Below, piece after piece: positions 44,270 to 55,591 of a stretch of DNA of 64,000 nucleotides. The DNA is taken from NCBI RefSeq assembly GCF_000464535.1, contig NW_006913589.1, positions 62,001 to 126,000 on the forward strand, in the 5' to 3' direction. The translations under genes were made by a program, and so were the position numbers. The first letter of the stretch is position 1. Every line of letters begins with the position of its first letter. The notes under the pieces are model-generated. The model was not told the origin of the DNA. It saw only the letters and a list, made by a program, of their open reading frames with translations, and searched no databases. This DNA is from Endocarpon pusillum Z07020. Lineage: Eukaryota > Ascomycota > Eurotiomycetes > Verrucariales > Verrucariaceae.

Positions 44270-46282
44270 TGGCAGAACGAAGAAATGATAGTAGTATGAA
44301 GTAGCTTGTCTATTGCTATACTAAGCAGATGCCCTTATTACGAAGGGATTTCTCTCTGGATGAAAGTCTGATGCAGAGGATGATTAACATCATATAAGAC
44401 ATTGAATGGAACGGGCTTCAACACTATGCATAGAAAATGGTAGGTCCATTAGAATTACAGTCACGCCGCACCACTGTTTGAAGATACTGATGAGTCTTGA
44501 TGAAGGAAATGTTTCGACAATAAGTCGTGGCACGTTCCCAGGAAGACATGGGAAAAGGACCTCGCTCCCGGAACCTAAATATGGTGGAAACAATTATGTA
44601 TCAGCTACGAAACATAAACCCAAACTGCTTTCCAAGTGCTTTTGGAATCCCCACATATATAACACTACGTGCATATTTCCAAACTAAGGCCGTGCACTCC
44701 TTGGTTGATTTCATGTGAGACTGCCATGTAAGTTGTTCGAACAATATTGTGAGGATAAGCAAGTTGAATCAACCTTGTCACTCGCCCAATGGGGATCGAC
44801 GCAAGTTTGGTATGACAGGTCAGATGGATGGATGGAATACAAGCGCCGTTTCGAGATTCTGTTACTCGATTGCTCACGGACTATCGCCTGTTGCGCCGGG
44901 CTAGATTTGACAGGTATCCGCTCGTAACGCACTAGGGGTGTTTGGACAATGAAGGGCTCGCTATGCTGCTCGTAGCCAGGTTGGACAGCAGTCTCTATGA
45001 CCCAAAGGAATCCTGATCACTTGCTCAGGAAAATAGAATGCACTGTGCCACATGTGGTAGTCAGGAAAGAAAACGTTCAATGCCATGTCTGGTCCACGCA
45101 TTCCATTACCGACATCAACAGCTGGCCTTTGCCGTGTTCTAAAGGTAGATGCCTGAAGCGGCAGCACGCCGCTGAATCATGTGAACAGGATGGAGTCATG
45201 GTATGATAAGACAAGCTTCGTATACGCAGCAAGAGAAGTACTGGCATGGTATGCATCGTAAAGGTAGAGTCTGTCGGTATCGCAATTGTTTTCTTGATGG
45301 TAGAGGGCAGTTCGCGAACCACACCCATCAGATTCACTACCAAAATAAATCCCCACGAGGGTATTTTTCCAAGCATACAATGCCTAGAAATGCTGTGTAT
45401 CATATACATGATTAGTAATAGTCCGAGGCGAATTGGAGAGCAGCAATCCACAACTATGGTCAGAATTTGTGGATGAAGCAACTAAGGTAGACGCAATCGT
45501 TGTAGCATTGGCTGTTCGTGTCGTATTGAAACTCATGTAGAGTTGGTTAGACTGGTTTAGTAGCTCTGGACTTTCGAGTTATTGGATCCAATAGTTAACG
45601 TCGGATCGCGTCTTGGAGGACATGAGCATATTGCCCAGCACTAGAGAATGCTTCCCTGCACATCTTGGTGACACAAGATGCTGCACATTTTCAAGGATAA
45701 CAACAAAGAGAGGACCGAGATGAGGATCTAATCGCACAAGGAGACAGCACCACTGAGTGATAGAATTCGTTGCCCTCTGTGGCGAGTATTTACCCGGAAG
45801 GGTGATGAATATTGGCTAGATTGTGTATGAGTCAGCGGCCGGATTGGGAGCCGATCTCTGCATCCCAGTCCCAATCAAGCGGCTAGGGGCTTGGCGTTCC
45901 AGCAGTTCTCAACTCCACGCTATCTCCCTAGCTCTGGAAATTCAACAGCCTACGGCATACGATTGAATGCTGAATGCTGTGCCTATCGCATATACGTCTG
46001 GACCACGCCCAGGATACATTCCTCATTTCTCTCCAACTTCACAACTCCCAACTGTTGGCCAACTCTAACGTGTGACGTGGAGAGAAGTTCCCACCTTCGC
46101 CTCTTGCTGCGGCAGCACCGCTCAGCTGGTTGTTGACCAGCCTCCTTTAATCTCCTTTCAACTTTCTACGCTCGTTTGACCTTCGACGACTGGCGAAACA
46201 CCCCTCCAACTACTCACCGAGGACCTATACGTCTCGCGCTCTGAATCCTACCAACCCTGATCCTGCATTCTTACTATTCGAG
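44270..46282. other. intergenic, no gene recognised
   Basis: Many overlapping frames on both strands (up to about 134 codons at 45077-45481) lack consistent coding character. The last 150 bp look like the leader of the mannosyltransferase gene (CT-rich, 46140-46240). Confidence 0.4.
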
Positions 46283-47676
46283 ATGTTGCTGCCAAAGGGC
46301 GGCGTCACATGGAAGTCCGCAAGAGCTAGATTACCGCCATGGAGGGCGTTGATAGTATATCTTACCAAAGTCAGGTTTCTTGCGGCAGTTGCATTGACAG
46401 GGTTGATAATATTATTATGGAGAGGCATCAGCGAATCAACAAAAGATTTATCTAAGTTCGTGCCTCTATCAAGTACAGAATTTCTCCCACGCAAGCGCAT
46501 GAAACTGACCAACGCATCGTACTTGCAGTTATTATTGCTTCGGACCTTCGAAAGCGCCCACGGAAATGAGCGTAAACGACATGATCGCTTGGCATCAACA
46601 CCTTCAAACCCCAGTACTCTTTAATCACCACGAACCTTACGCAGTTAATTCAAGTACGATCTCGCACATCGACCTGAATAACATCAAATCTACGCCACGA
46701 GCCATCAGCAATCAAGAACGTGTCCTTATCCTGACCCCACTCCGAAATGCTGCACCATACCTTACCAAACACTTTGACCTTCTCTCCGACCTGACATACC
46801 CACATGACCTTATAGATCTAGCTTTCCTCGTTAGCGATTCCACGGACGACACTCTAGCCGTACTTGCATCAGAGTTGGACAGAATACAGAAGCGTGAGGA
46901 CAAGATCCGCTTTCGCAGTGCAACGATAGTGGAGAAGGACTTTGGCGTAGGCGTAGAGATGGAAGTGGAAGAGAAACATGCCTACAAGGCCCAAGGCCCA
47001 AGGAGGAAAGCCATGGCTAGGGCGCGCAACTATCTACTCTACGCCGCGCTCAAGCCCGAGCACTCGTGGGTCTATTGGCGCGATGTCGATATCGTTGACA
47101 GCCCGAAAAAGATTCTGGAGGACTTTATGGCACATGACAGGGATATTCTTGTTCCAAGTACATCACCCTACTTATTGGGACGGCTGCCCGCTGACAAAAC
47201 ATGGCAGATATCTGGTTTCACCGATATGACAATGGTCAGGACATCGAAGGGAGGTTTGACTACAACTCCTGGATCGAATCACCGCAGGGTTTGAAATTGG
47301 CCGCAAGTCAGGACAAGGATACCATTATTGTTGAAGGTTACAAGGAATTCAAGACAGGCCGCAAACATCTTGCCAAGATGGGCGACTGGAGGTTCAATAA
47401 GGACGAAGAGGTCGAGTTGGATGGTATTGGCGGAGTGAATATTCTCGTCAAGGCTGATGTGCATAGATCTGGTATGTGGTATCAAGGGCGCGGAACAGAA
47501 GGTCGCTTTGCTAATTACAGCATACAGGTATTAATTTCCCTTGCTACGCATTTGAGAACCAAGCGGAAACGGAAGGCTTTGCGAAAATGGCCAAAAGAGC
47601 TGGGTATCAGGTCTACGGGTTACCAAACTATGTGGTATGGCATATTGACACAAAGGAGAAGCCTGGGAACGCATAA
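46283..47676 (+). CDS. Anp1/Van1-family mannosyltransferase (Golgi mannan polymerase subunit)
   Basis: Four exons, 46283-46455, 46529-47157, 47208-47471 and 47528-47676, with GT-AG introns of 73, 50 and 56 nt, give 404 residues. The protein is a type II Golgi protein: a short basic cytosolic tail (MLLPKGGVTWKSARARLPPW), a membrane anchor (FLAAVALTGLIILLW), then the catalytic domain. Landmarks are YYCFGPSKAPTEMS, VLILTPLRNAAPYL, DLTYPHDLIDLAFLVSDSTD, ARNYLLYAALKPEHSWVYWR followed by DVDIVDSPKKILEDF (DXD metal and GDP-mannose site), NIWFHRYDNGQDIEGRFDYN, GGVNILVKADVHRSGINFPC and YGLPNYVVWHIDTKEK. Members build the alpha-1,6 mannan backbone on N-glycans in complexes such as Mnn9-Van1 and Mnn9-Anp1. 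Closest in layout to Anp1/Van1; I cannot say which of the two. The gene appears intact. Confidence 0.92.
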
Positions 47677-50600
47677 CCAGGGAATAATGGTTCCTTTCGA
47701 GACACAAGACGACAAATGCTCCTGAGACTTATGTGTCGGGTTCAAACCGGCAGGCGTGAAGCAAGTCTAACACCCTCGCAAGTGCTGCAGCAGGTGCTCT
47801 TGATATGCCTAGCAAGTCTTGGACATTGGCCCGTTCAAGATGCTGTCGTCAACTTTTGTATCTGCATATCACGAACTTGGCGTTTATGGGCATGCAGGGT
47901 GGTTCCTTGAGCTATTGTTCAGGGCCTTGCACTCCTAAAGTGTGTATTTGCATGATGGGCCGCGTTTAGGCACGGGACAGTCCAGTATCGAGATCCCGAA
48001 TACCGGCATATTATCGAATAATCACAATTCTCACCATTGATTGCTTTGCCATAGTCTGCTGACATGCACCAGTTGTTGTTTTCCAAGTGGGACAAGCTAA
48101 GAGATGGATAGTGATTGAATCACGAGCTATCAGTACCTAAGCCATGCCGGAGGCATAGAAAGCTCACCCGCTCCTACTAACCGAGTCTTTGGCTCCTCTC
48201 ATGCCTGTCTCATATTCTTACCCGCTTACTGATGCGCTATTGGAGACCTCTCAAGGAGGTCAACACACAGAAACCATGCTCAGGAGATGATGCATTTATC
48301 CCACCATCCTCAGACGTGGACAGACCATTGCAAACCAGAAGATTTCGACCCGCTCTTGATGCTTCAGGTACAGCATGGAAGGGCTTTCGGGAGGCCATTC
48401 TCTTTTGTTTCTGGTACTACATTCCGTTGCCACCTCTCCTATACCTTTTGTTCATGGATGATACTCACACCAAGGAATCTCAGATCTCAAAACTACTTCC
48501 TCCGCACAACATCCTTAACATCGTCCTTTCTCGAAGCACGTGGAGCAGCTCTTCCTCTTTGTCCTCGTACATCCCTCCATAGGGGACTCGAGGTATGTGG
48601 ATGATACGTTTAACTGTCTAGGGATGTATAGCGATGCGGAACATCATCAATATACTCCGTACACCGTCTTGATACTGCTCAGATTTCTAGCTCAGACTCC
48701 TACCTATCAGCACCCATCACCACACCTGCACCACAAGATGGGACTGTTATTCGTCTCAATAGCTTTGCAAGAACCGTCACTGACCACTCAGACCAGCGGC
48801 ATGGCATCACGATCTCATTCACGCTTCCACCATTCTCCTCCATTATTGCAAGATACTACTGTCCGTCCCGACGAGGACAACAACTACATGCCAACAAAAA
48901 CCATTGCTCGCGTCGTCGCTCTCGACTCCGTGGGATCTGGGTCCGTGTTCTGGTGACCTTATTATCAACGTCGGTAGTACCACTGTTGGAAGCCTTACCA
49001 TTCGGAGCTAAATACCGCCAGCAACAACTCTGGGAGCTATAGTACTGAGACTGGACCGCTACACTCATGCCGGAACTCACAGCACGAACCCACACTACCA
49101 CACGAATGCAAGCGGGTTCTCCATCCCCATCTACGAGGAACGAAGTTTGTCTGCAACGCCTAATGCCGAGTCAACTCTCGCAGTCTCGTTCTTGGATCAC
49201 CGCCCCCAAGCAACCTCGACTTTTTCCGCTCCTCGTTCACTGAGCATTGAACCGAGGACTTTCACTTCGTCCCAGCTGAGAATGTTTAAACAGGCGCGTT
49301 CAACATGCCCACGAAGATGTCGGCAGTGATACCACCAAAACTTTTGCACACCTTTTCATGCCCACAAGCCTGAGGTTGAAGGTGAGGGTAGTGACGGGGA
49401 CGAAGGCGAAATTTGCAATTCTCGTGCACCAAAAGCAATGCCGACAATGCAATTCTCATCCTTGGATACAGAAACATTAGCCATGTTTGGCTCTGATCCG
49501 TCCACTTTCTCGAGCACCAACAACCTCAGCTCAGCCTCCACCCCTGCATTCGGGCCCGGATCTCCACGTCACTCAATTATCCCGCTTTGGTATTATCGTC
49601 CATCGTTTGCCTGGTTTGGTGGACTCGGTTATGAATGCTGGTGCTGGTAGTGGGAAAAAGTATCGTAGATATAAGAATGAGAGATTGGGGGAAAGTAGCT
49701 GGGTATGTAAGCGGCAAGCTTTCTGTAGCAAAGAAAGGGATTGAGCTTTCGGTGGTGTTGGGATGGGGAGTAAGAAGAGGATTGGAGAAGAGAGTGGTTA
49801 GGGAAGGTGGAACGACACAGGACGAAGCACGGCGGAGAGAATGGTAACCAAAATCTCGGCCGGAATTTCGGATCCCAAAAAGGTGATGGAGCGGTTTTCG
49901 ATTATTGGGGGTTTTCATCGAAAGCAGTTTGGCAACCCCCTCCCAGCACGACTTGTGGCTTGGACTTGCTGACATCCATCGTCTATCGTAAGCTGGAAAA
50001 GGGAAGACCGAACTCGTTTGCCTAAGTGGGATTCCTGGAAACAGAGGAAATGTCGTTGGTCTTACGCAACCCCCGATCTTCGAACGTCCCTCCATTGTTT
50101 CTCCCTCATCTCGACAAATCGCCGACATCAGGTGAACGCCTTCGGGTGGAGGATGAATGCTCGATGATCAGCTGCGTATTCAGATCGCGCTCCATTTACA
50201 GCGAATGCGACGTGTCATTTGGCACCCCAATTGCTTTTGGCTCGCAGTTCCCGCTTCTTATCCCGCAGGAAGATTGCCACTTCCAACCGCTGCCGCTCTC
50301 TGTGAACAAAGCCGGTTTCAGTCGCGATAAGTTTGGAACTGTCTATTAGCCCTCGTTGTTCCCTTTTTTGAGAGTTGAGACATCCATGTCTCGACGCAGA
50401 CTTCCTGGAGATTCGAAGGCTGGTTTTGACGACATGTCTCGGATACGTACTGTCGTGCCCCCACAGAACGATCTGGACATCGCGTTCGGGGTACAGGATC
50501 ACCAAGCTGGTTCGGACGGAACGAGTGCATCGTGACATGGCTAATGACAAGACAGTATATGTTGTGTTCATTCTGTTGTGGCCTCAACGATCATGATTCT

Positions 50601-51216
50601 GTCAGCGTACCGCTTCAAGTCCTCGCGTGCTTGGACTACGTGGCTCAAAAGGTCGAACCACCCATTCCTAGCCAGATCGTAAGACGGAAGTCGGAGGATG
50701 TCTCGGATCTTGACAAAGGCTCTTGTCTTCGACTACCTTCTTTCTGTCTCGGATGGATACAATAGACATCTTCGCTCAGGCTGAGAAGCGTTCTAAAGAG
50801 CTCTACTCCACTTCTTCGTCGACTCAGTTGGAAAGCTCATTGTCCTGTTTCGCTCCCCTGTTTGCTGTCCATCCACAAAGGACGGGCACACTCTGGACAC
50901 CTTTTCGACAAGGATCGAAGCGGACTTTGGCAAATCCAGGGGCTTCCATTTGCGTAGATGAATGAGGAACTTTGCCTTTGTCGGTGTCCAACTATGAGAG
51001 CGGTTGTTCCAGCTTGAGACACGGGTTTATACCGTCGCAAGGGGTCAGATCTGATGAATGTAAGTATATAAGCCCTCTGAATGAAGGAGAGAGAGAGAGC
51101 TTCTAATCTGCATCCACTTCCAACCAATACCTCATTACCAAAACAGCTCAACCCACTCTAGCGCCTGATCAATCATTTCCACAAAGTCCCGCTCACTCAA
51201 CTGCATCTCCTTAAAC
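47677..51216. other. long stretch without a resolved gene
   Basis: Some stretches have coding-like composition: plus 48739-48870 (DGTVIRLNSFARTVTDH...), plus 49340-49650 (SSLDTETLAMFGSDPSTFSS) and minus 49356-49541 (ANVSVSKDENCIVGIAFGAR). They conflict with each other in strand, and I could not assemble a spliced gene. A multi-exon gene may be hidden here. Confidence 0.25.
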
Positions 51217-51438
51217 ATGCCCCAATCTACCAAGTCCGACCCTCAGCCAGCCTCCCCTTCTCCAGCTTCAGGAAATCCGCAACACCAGAACCACAACCAC
51301 AGACAAAACACAACGCCAACACGGACCCTGCCCGATTCTCCGACCACACTTCGCGCCGTTGCAATTGAGGAGGCATACCATCGCAGCCAGGACTCGCTCA
51401 TCGGCATCAAGGAATTCTCTAGGCTAAGAGAATCCTAG
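51217..51438 (+). CDS. possible small protein, unknown function
   Basis: A 73-codon frame starts at an ATG with context aaacATGcc, preceded by an A/C-rich leader. It is polar and Pro/Ser/Asn-rich at first (MPQSTKSDPQPASPSPAS). It ends in a helix-like segment RAVAIEEAYHRSQDSLIGIK EFSRLRES (written in two parts). No domain is recognised and no intron is needed. Composition and start context give modest support. Confidence 0.35.
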   Translation: MPQSTKSDPQPASPSPASGNPQHQNHNHRQNTTPTRTLPDSPTTLRAVAIEEAYHRSQDSLIGIKEFSRLRES

Positions 51439-52460
51439 CAAAGACATGGGAGACGTGAGGCAGGAGATGGATAGAGAGGCCAAAGGAAATTGTTGAAGAG
51501 GATGGAAGGAAGACATGGAGAGGGGCCTCTGGGCACGTGTTTTTGTGAAAGATCTTTAGCTATGTTTTGGGACGGTAGCTGGAAATCTTGAATTGTTTTG
51601 CCACTGTTGAAAAGATTCTATTTTGGTTCTCAGTACCCGCGATGTTTGCATAATAATGTCCAATGAGTTTGCGTAGTCAATGATAGAGCTGTACAGGTAG
51701 ATGTCGCCCATTCGTGGTAGAGAAATCTTTCATTTTGAAGCGTGTCACGACCATGCCTCTGGTTCAGAAACTTTCAACAGGCTTAGAAGAAATGTGCTCA
51801 CTGAGCCCTTTCTACGCTTCAATGCCCAACAAAGTGTGTTTCCTTAACACCATGGGGGCATCTCTTGCAGTAGTCTGCTCGCAACCTTCTCAAATGGAGA
51901 TGGCTAACGACTGTTGAGCTTCCCAGACGTTATGATCCTGAGATCAAGCTTTGCTTCCTGCTGAGTCGATGCAAAACCACTGGAGCGAGACCGGCCTCTT
52001 TCCTCTTTTAGATTTGTCTCATCAGGCTCTGGTGCGAGCCCAAATCCAAAGTCTCAAGCGAATGCGGGTGAAGGGTGGTAAACACCAATACATACACCGT
52101 CGGCCAAAGAGCGCTAGGCAAGGAGCAAAGCCGCAAATTGAAAAGTAAGCGATGGAGGCCAGTCGGCTAAAATGTGGACTTCTTGGTGAAGCGATATCAT
52201 TTGCTGACGACTCATCAAGACGTGAAGGAAGAAATAACTGCCTGGGCCAGGTCCACACTGGATTCTCTTTACCTCCTATGGCATGAAATCGTGTAAGGTA
52301 CTTCGAAAGTCTTCAAACGACAAAGCGGGCGTTATTGCTGACACTGACGTCGGAAAAAATTTGGATGCCGGCACTATCTTTCGCCGTGCAATGCTCTTTG
52401 TAAGCCTTGTGTGTCTCGGTGCTGCTTTCATGCTGGATGCAGTCTCCGGATATCTTCATG
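51439..52460. other. intergenic, no gene recognised
   Basis: A plus-strand frame (52283-52483) with one hydrophobic segment overlaps the 3' end of TRAPPC13 in antisense and is probably not a gene. The frame near 51951 (QNHWSETGLFPLLD) faintly recalls the C terminus of pogo-type transposases. Confidence 0.35.
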
Positions 52461-53578
52461 CTAGGCCACAATGCGCCGGGTAAGTAGATTCCCAGTTGTC
52501 AAGAATCCACGTTCTCCCATTGGCCCTCTCCATTCAATAGATAGCTGGCCTAGCGCGGTTCTCCCGTCACGTTTCATGTCACTTCTCAAAGTATCTAAAC
52601 CATCAGTGACCTCCCCCTGCTGCTCGACCAAATATGCTACCTGGAGCACATCTCTAGGACTCAGCATAGATTTGAAAGAGGACTCTATTAGAAGATCTCC
52701 ATCACAATTCATAGACGTGGACTTGAAAGGAGCTCTGACGTCCAAGCTGGTCTGCTCGAGCGTAATTGCCATATCCGCCACATTCTCGAGTTGTGCTTCC
52801 AACGCAAATCTCAATAATTTTGATTTTCCATACGGCCCAAGAGTTTTGTCCTCGATCTCATGCGAGGAAAGCTCTGTGGCTTTAGTCCGCACGCTCAAGC
52901 ATGGCTGAGCAACAAATTGATAGAGCTTTCTGAAGGTCCGGCTTCGGCCGCCAGTAGCAGCTGAACCAATCTCCGCCGCCAAAGTATTTTCCATGTACGT
53001 TATATTGACAGCGAGAACGTGATTTCCTTCTTCTTTGAGGTCGAACCGGACAATCTTCTGGATCGAGCTCCCCGGCGTAAAGGCTTTTTCTTCATCTTGC
53101 TGTGTTAAAGTTTCGAGTTCTAATGGGATGGTCTGAGAAGGGGTCTGCATTTCGGCCGAGATTCCGATCGAGATTACCATTCTGGAGGTTTCACCCGGCA
53201 TTAATTCATTATTGGCGCAGAGTGAACAAGCAAACATTTCACCAACATAAGTCGACCCGAAGGATGGCGGAAGTGTTAGCTGTTATGGTCAACTTCACAG
53301 CAAGACTGTATCGCACATCTTACCAGTGGGCTCAGGGCAAAAACGTGATCTATGTGTTCTGAAGGATAGGCAAGTGACGCAGTACATCTAGGATCTTCAA
53401 GCGGCAAAGGGTGTTGTTCTGCCAGCGAAGGTCTTGATAGACTGGATTTCGTCAGACCAATGGATTTGTATTACCGTATGCCCATACCGGAGAACTGCAT
53501 GTCAGTTAGCGCACATGATGCGAGCCCCACGGTCCTTTGCATACCTTTCAGTGAGACCACGTGTGGCTCTTTGGGCAT
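52461..53578 (-). CDS. TRAPP complex subunit 13 homologue (TRAPPC13, DUF974), with a 7-nt micro-exon
   Basis: Exons: 53578-53545, 53494-53488, 53441-53324 and 53279-52461; introns of 50, 46 and 44 nt, all GT-AG. Spliced, the start reads MPKEPHVVSLKVLRLSRPSL and continues AEQHPLPLE, FALSPLLTLPPSFGSTYVGE, MFACSLCANNEL, the hallmark of the family. The C terminus has LGQLSIEWRGPMGERGFLTT and ends NLLTRRIVA, total 325 residues. The second exon is only ttctccg, supplying part of the codons for KVLR; without it the conserved VSLKVLRLSRPSL motif cannot be made. TRAPPC13 belongs to TRAPP III-type tethering complexes in metazoans and filamentous fungi and acts in ER-Golgi traffic and autophagy. Fungal members often end shortly after the conserved SIEWRG block, so I take the C terminus as complete. 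Confidence 0.9.
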
Positions 53579-54304
53579 CTCCCCCGATGAGCGAGCCCTT
53601 GAGCGAGCCATGACCAGGAATATCTTCGACAAGTTAGGGCAGACACGAATAATGGCTCTGGAATGCCGTAGCAGTTTACAGTTATATGGGTTGGAGATTC
53701 TTGCAAAAGGGTTTGATGATGGTTTTACAAGTGGAGGCACACCACGTAATGTGGTTAAAAGCTTGAAGGATGGGCGAGAGTTGAGTTACTACTAATCAAG
53801 TTCAAGAGTCTCAACATCCGTGGTCTACATTCGAGATGTCACTGTTCAAAGTCTCCATAGTTATAAGTCTTGTTCTACGATGGCTTCTGACTGTCGAAAA
53901 CCGAATTGCTGGTCAGGATAAACTTCGGCGTTAATGACGGCATTGTAGCCAAAGCAAGAACAGTGAAGGACACCTGACTGAGGTTGAAGAGGTCTCTAAG
54001 ACAGCCAATATTTGAGCGCCTTCATATCTTACCGCGCAGCACTTAATCTTCAGAGATTTGTGTCTTCAAGTTTGCCAATGTTGAACTGCGCCGAAAGGAA
54101 GATGCCAAGAGATACCATGTGAGCCGAATGCTTGGCGTCAGATAACTCTATTTTGGCTTCCCCAATCTCCTTCCATCTGGCCAGGGGAAACAATCCGCCA
54201 CCCAATTTTGCGTTCTTAATGATTCAATTTTTGCTGGTCACGTTGGGGCGCTTGACAGCTATAGCAGCAAGACGTTAATATCGCTGATGTTCCGGTAGGA
54301 AAGG
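53579..54304. other. divergent promoter region between TRAPPC13 and the SWIM-RING gene
   Basis: The flanking genes point away from each other. No coding frame of interest is present; the plus-strand frame 53460-53795 overlaps TRAPPC13 exon 1 and is a shadow. Confidence 0.4.
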
Positions 54305-55591
54305 ATGGAGTCAAATGAGCCTTCACGCACAAGAATGGCTACTCGATCAAGAAAAGTCCAGCCAGCACTCAAAGAAGGGGTGGAAGAATTTCGTGCCAAG
54401 GCTAGTGTTTCCAAAACATCTTTGTCTCACAATGCAGAAGCTCCTCCATCTAGGAAAAGGAAGCTGCAAGATGTGGCAGTAGCGAAGAAGCCTTGTTCTG
54501 CCGGAAAGGAAGAAAAGCCAAACAGCTATAGAGAGCAACTCTGTATACCTTCGCCGACCAAGAAGTCACAGAGGTCGAAATCACCCCAAGGATCGTACGA
54601 AAAGCGGATGAAGCGTTATCGAAAGCAAGCGCCGCATTCGTATCTGCAGAAACTTCAGAGAGCACAGACTCAAAGGTCCGCTTGTCACACGTTCTGAGGA
54701 CTGCACTACTGCTGACCGTTAGGAAGAATGATCGTCCTGAAACGTACCCGCGCTGGTACGGAGGCCTTTCCCAGTGAGGATATCGACCTCGTTGGCTCTA
54801 CTGGAAATATATACACCGTAAGCAACTCTTTTTTTTTGATACATTTTGTGGCCTCTTGCACTTGAGAGCTGTAACCTCCAATTTGGCTCAAAGAACATTT
54901 TGCCCCCATACCAATACAGTGCTCTGGCATGTGATATGCCATATCTGCAGATTGAATGCCGAGAACCCAAATTTCGGCCAAATTCTTATTGAATGCAATA
55001 ATATGTTGGTCCGTTCCAGTCTAACTGCTTCCTAAATTGCAGGTTACGATCGGCCAAATCCCTTCATGCACCTGTCCTGATCATCAGAAAGGAAATGAGT
55101 GCAAGCACAAAGTGTACGTCTTACATAACGTGCTGAAAGCACCCGAGCATCTTCAGTATCAGCTCGCTTTCTTGTCCTCGGAGCTAAGGGACATATTTGC
55201 GTCAGCGCCAGCTATACCAACAGATATTTCCAGTGCCGATGACTGTGGTGGCAAGCGGAAGCCAGTTGAGGGTGAATGTCCGATCTGTTATATGGACTTC
55301 GATGAAGCGCACAATGAGCTGGTGTGGTGTAAAGCAGCATGCGGCAACAACATGCATAAATCATGTTTCGACCAATGGGCTGCAAGTCAGCGTGAGGTTG
55401 GAGTGAAGTGTGTCTACTGTCGTACGCCATGGCATGTTGACCCTGGAGATCTTAATGAAGTCAAGAAAGCGGGGTCAATCGGCGCTGATGGTTATGTCAA
55501 TGTTGGCGAGCAATTTGGCATGTCGCAAGCGAGGGATTATTCGACGTATCATCCGTTCTGGGTCAGGCGGCATCTTGGGACAGCATGGTGA
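54305..55591 (+). CDS. SWIM and RING zinc-finger protein (putative E3 ubiquitin ligase)
   Basis: Exons 54305-54675, 54727-54817 and 55043-55591 give 336 residues. The N-terminal 125 residues are basic and disordered (MATRSRKVQPALKEGVEEFR, PSRKRKLQD, KKSQRSKSPQGSYEKRMKRY), probably with nuclear localisation signals. A middle segment, RMIVLKRTRAGTEAFPSEDI followed by DLVGSTGNIYT, leads into a SWIM domain: SCTCPDHQKGNECKH (C-x-C-x8-C-x-H, about residues 163-176). The RING finger follows: CPICYMDFDEAHNELVWC, ACGNNMHKSCFDQWAASQ, KCVYCRTPW. The layout SWIM then RING matches fungal ZSWIM2-like E3 ligases. The first intron uses gtccgc, a weaker donor, and the acceptor choice (aggaag) is set by the reading frame. 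The second intron is long for this window (225 nt). Confidence 0.88.

Noticed and set aside
52283..52483. Small plus-strand membrane protein overlapping TRAPPC13
   Set aside because: It has only one hydrophobic run, no known relatives, and overlaps a well-supported gene's end in antisense.
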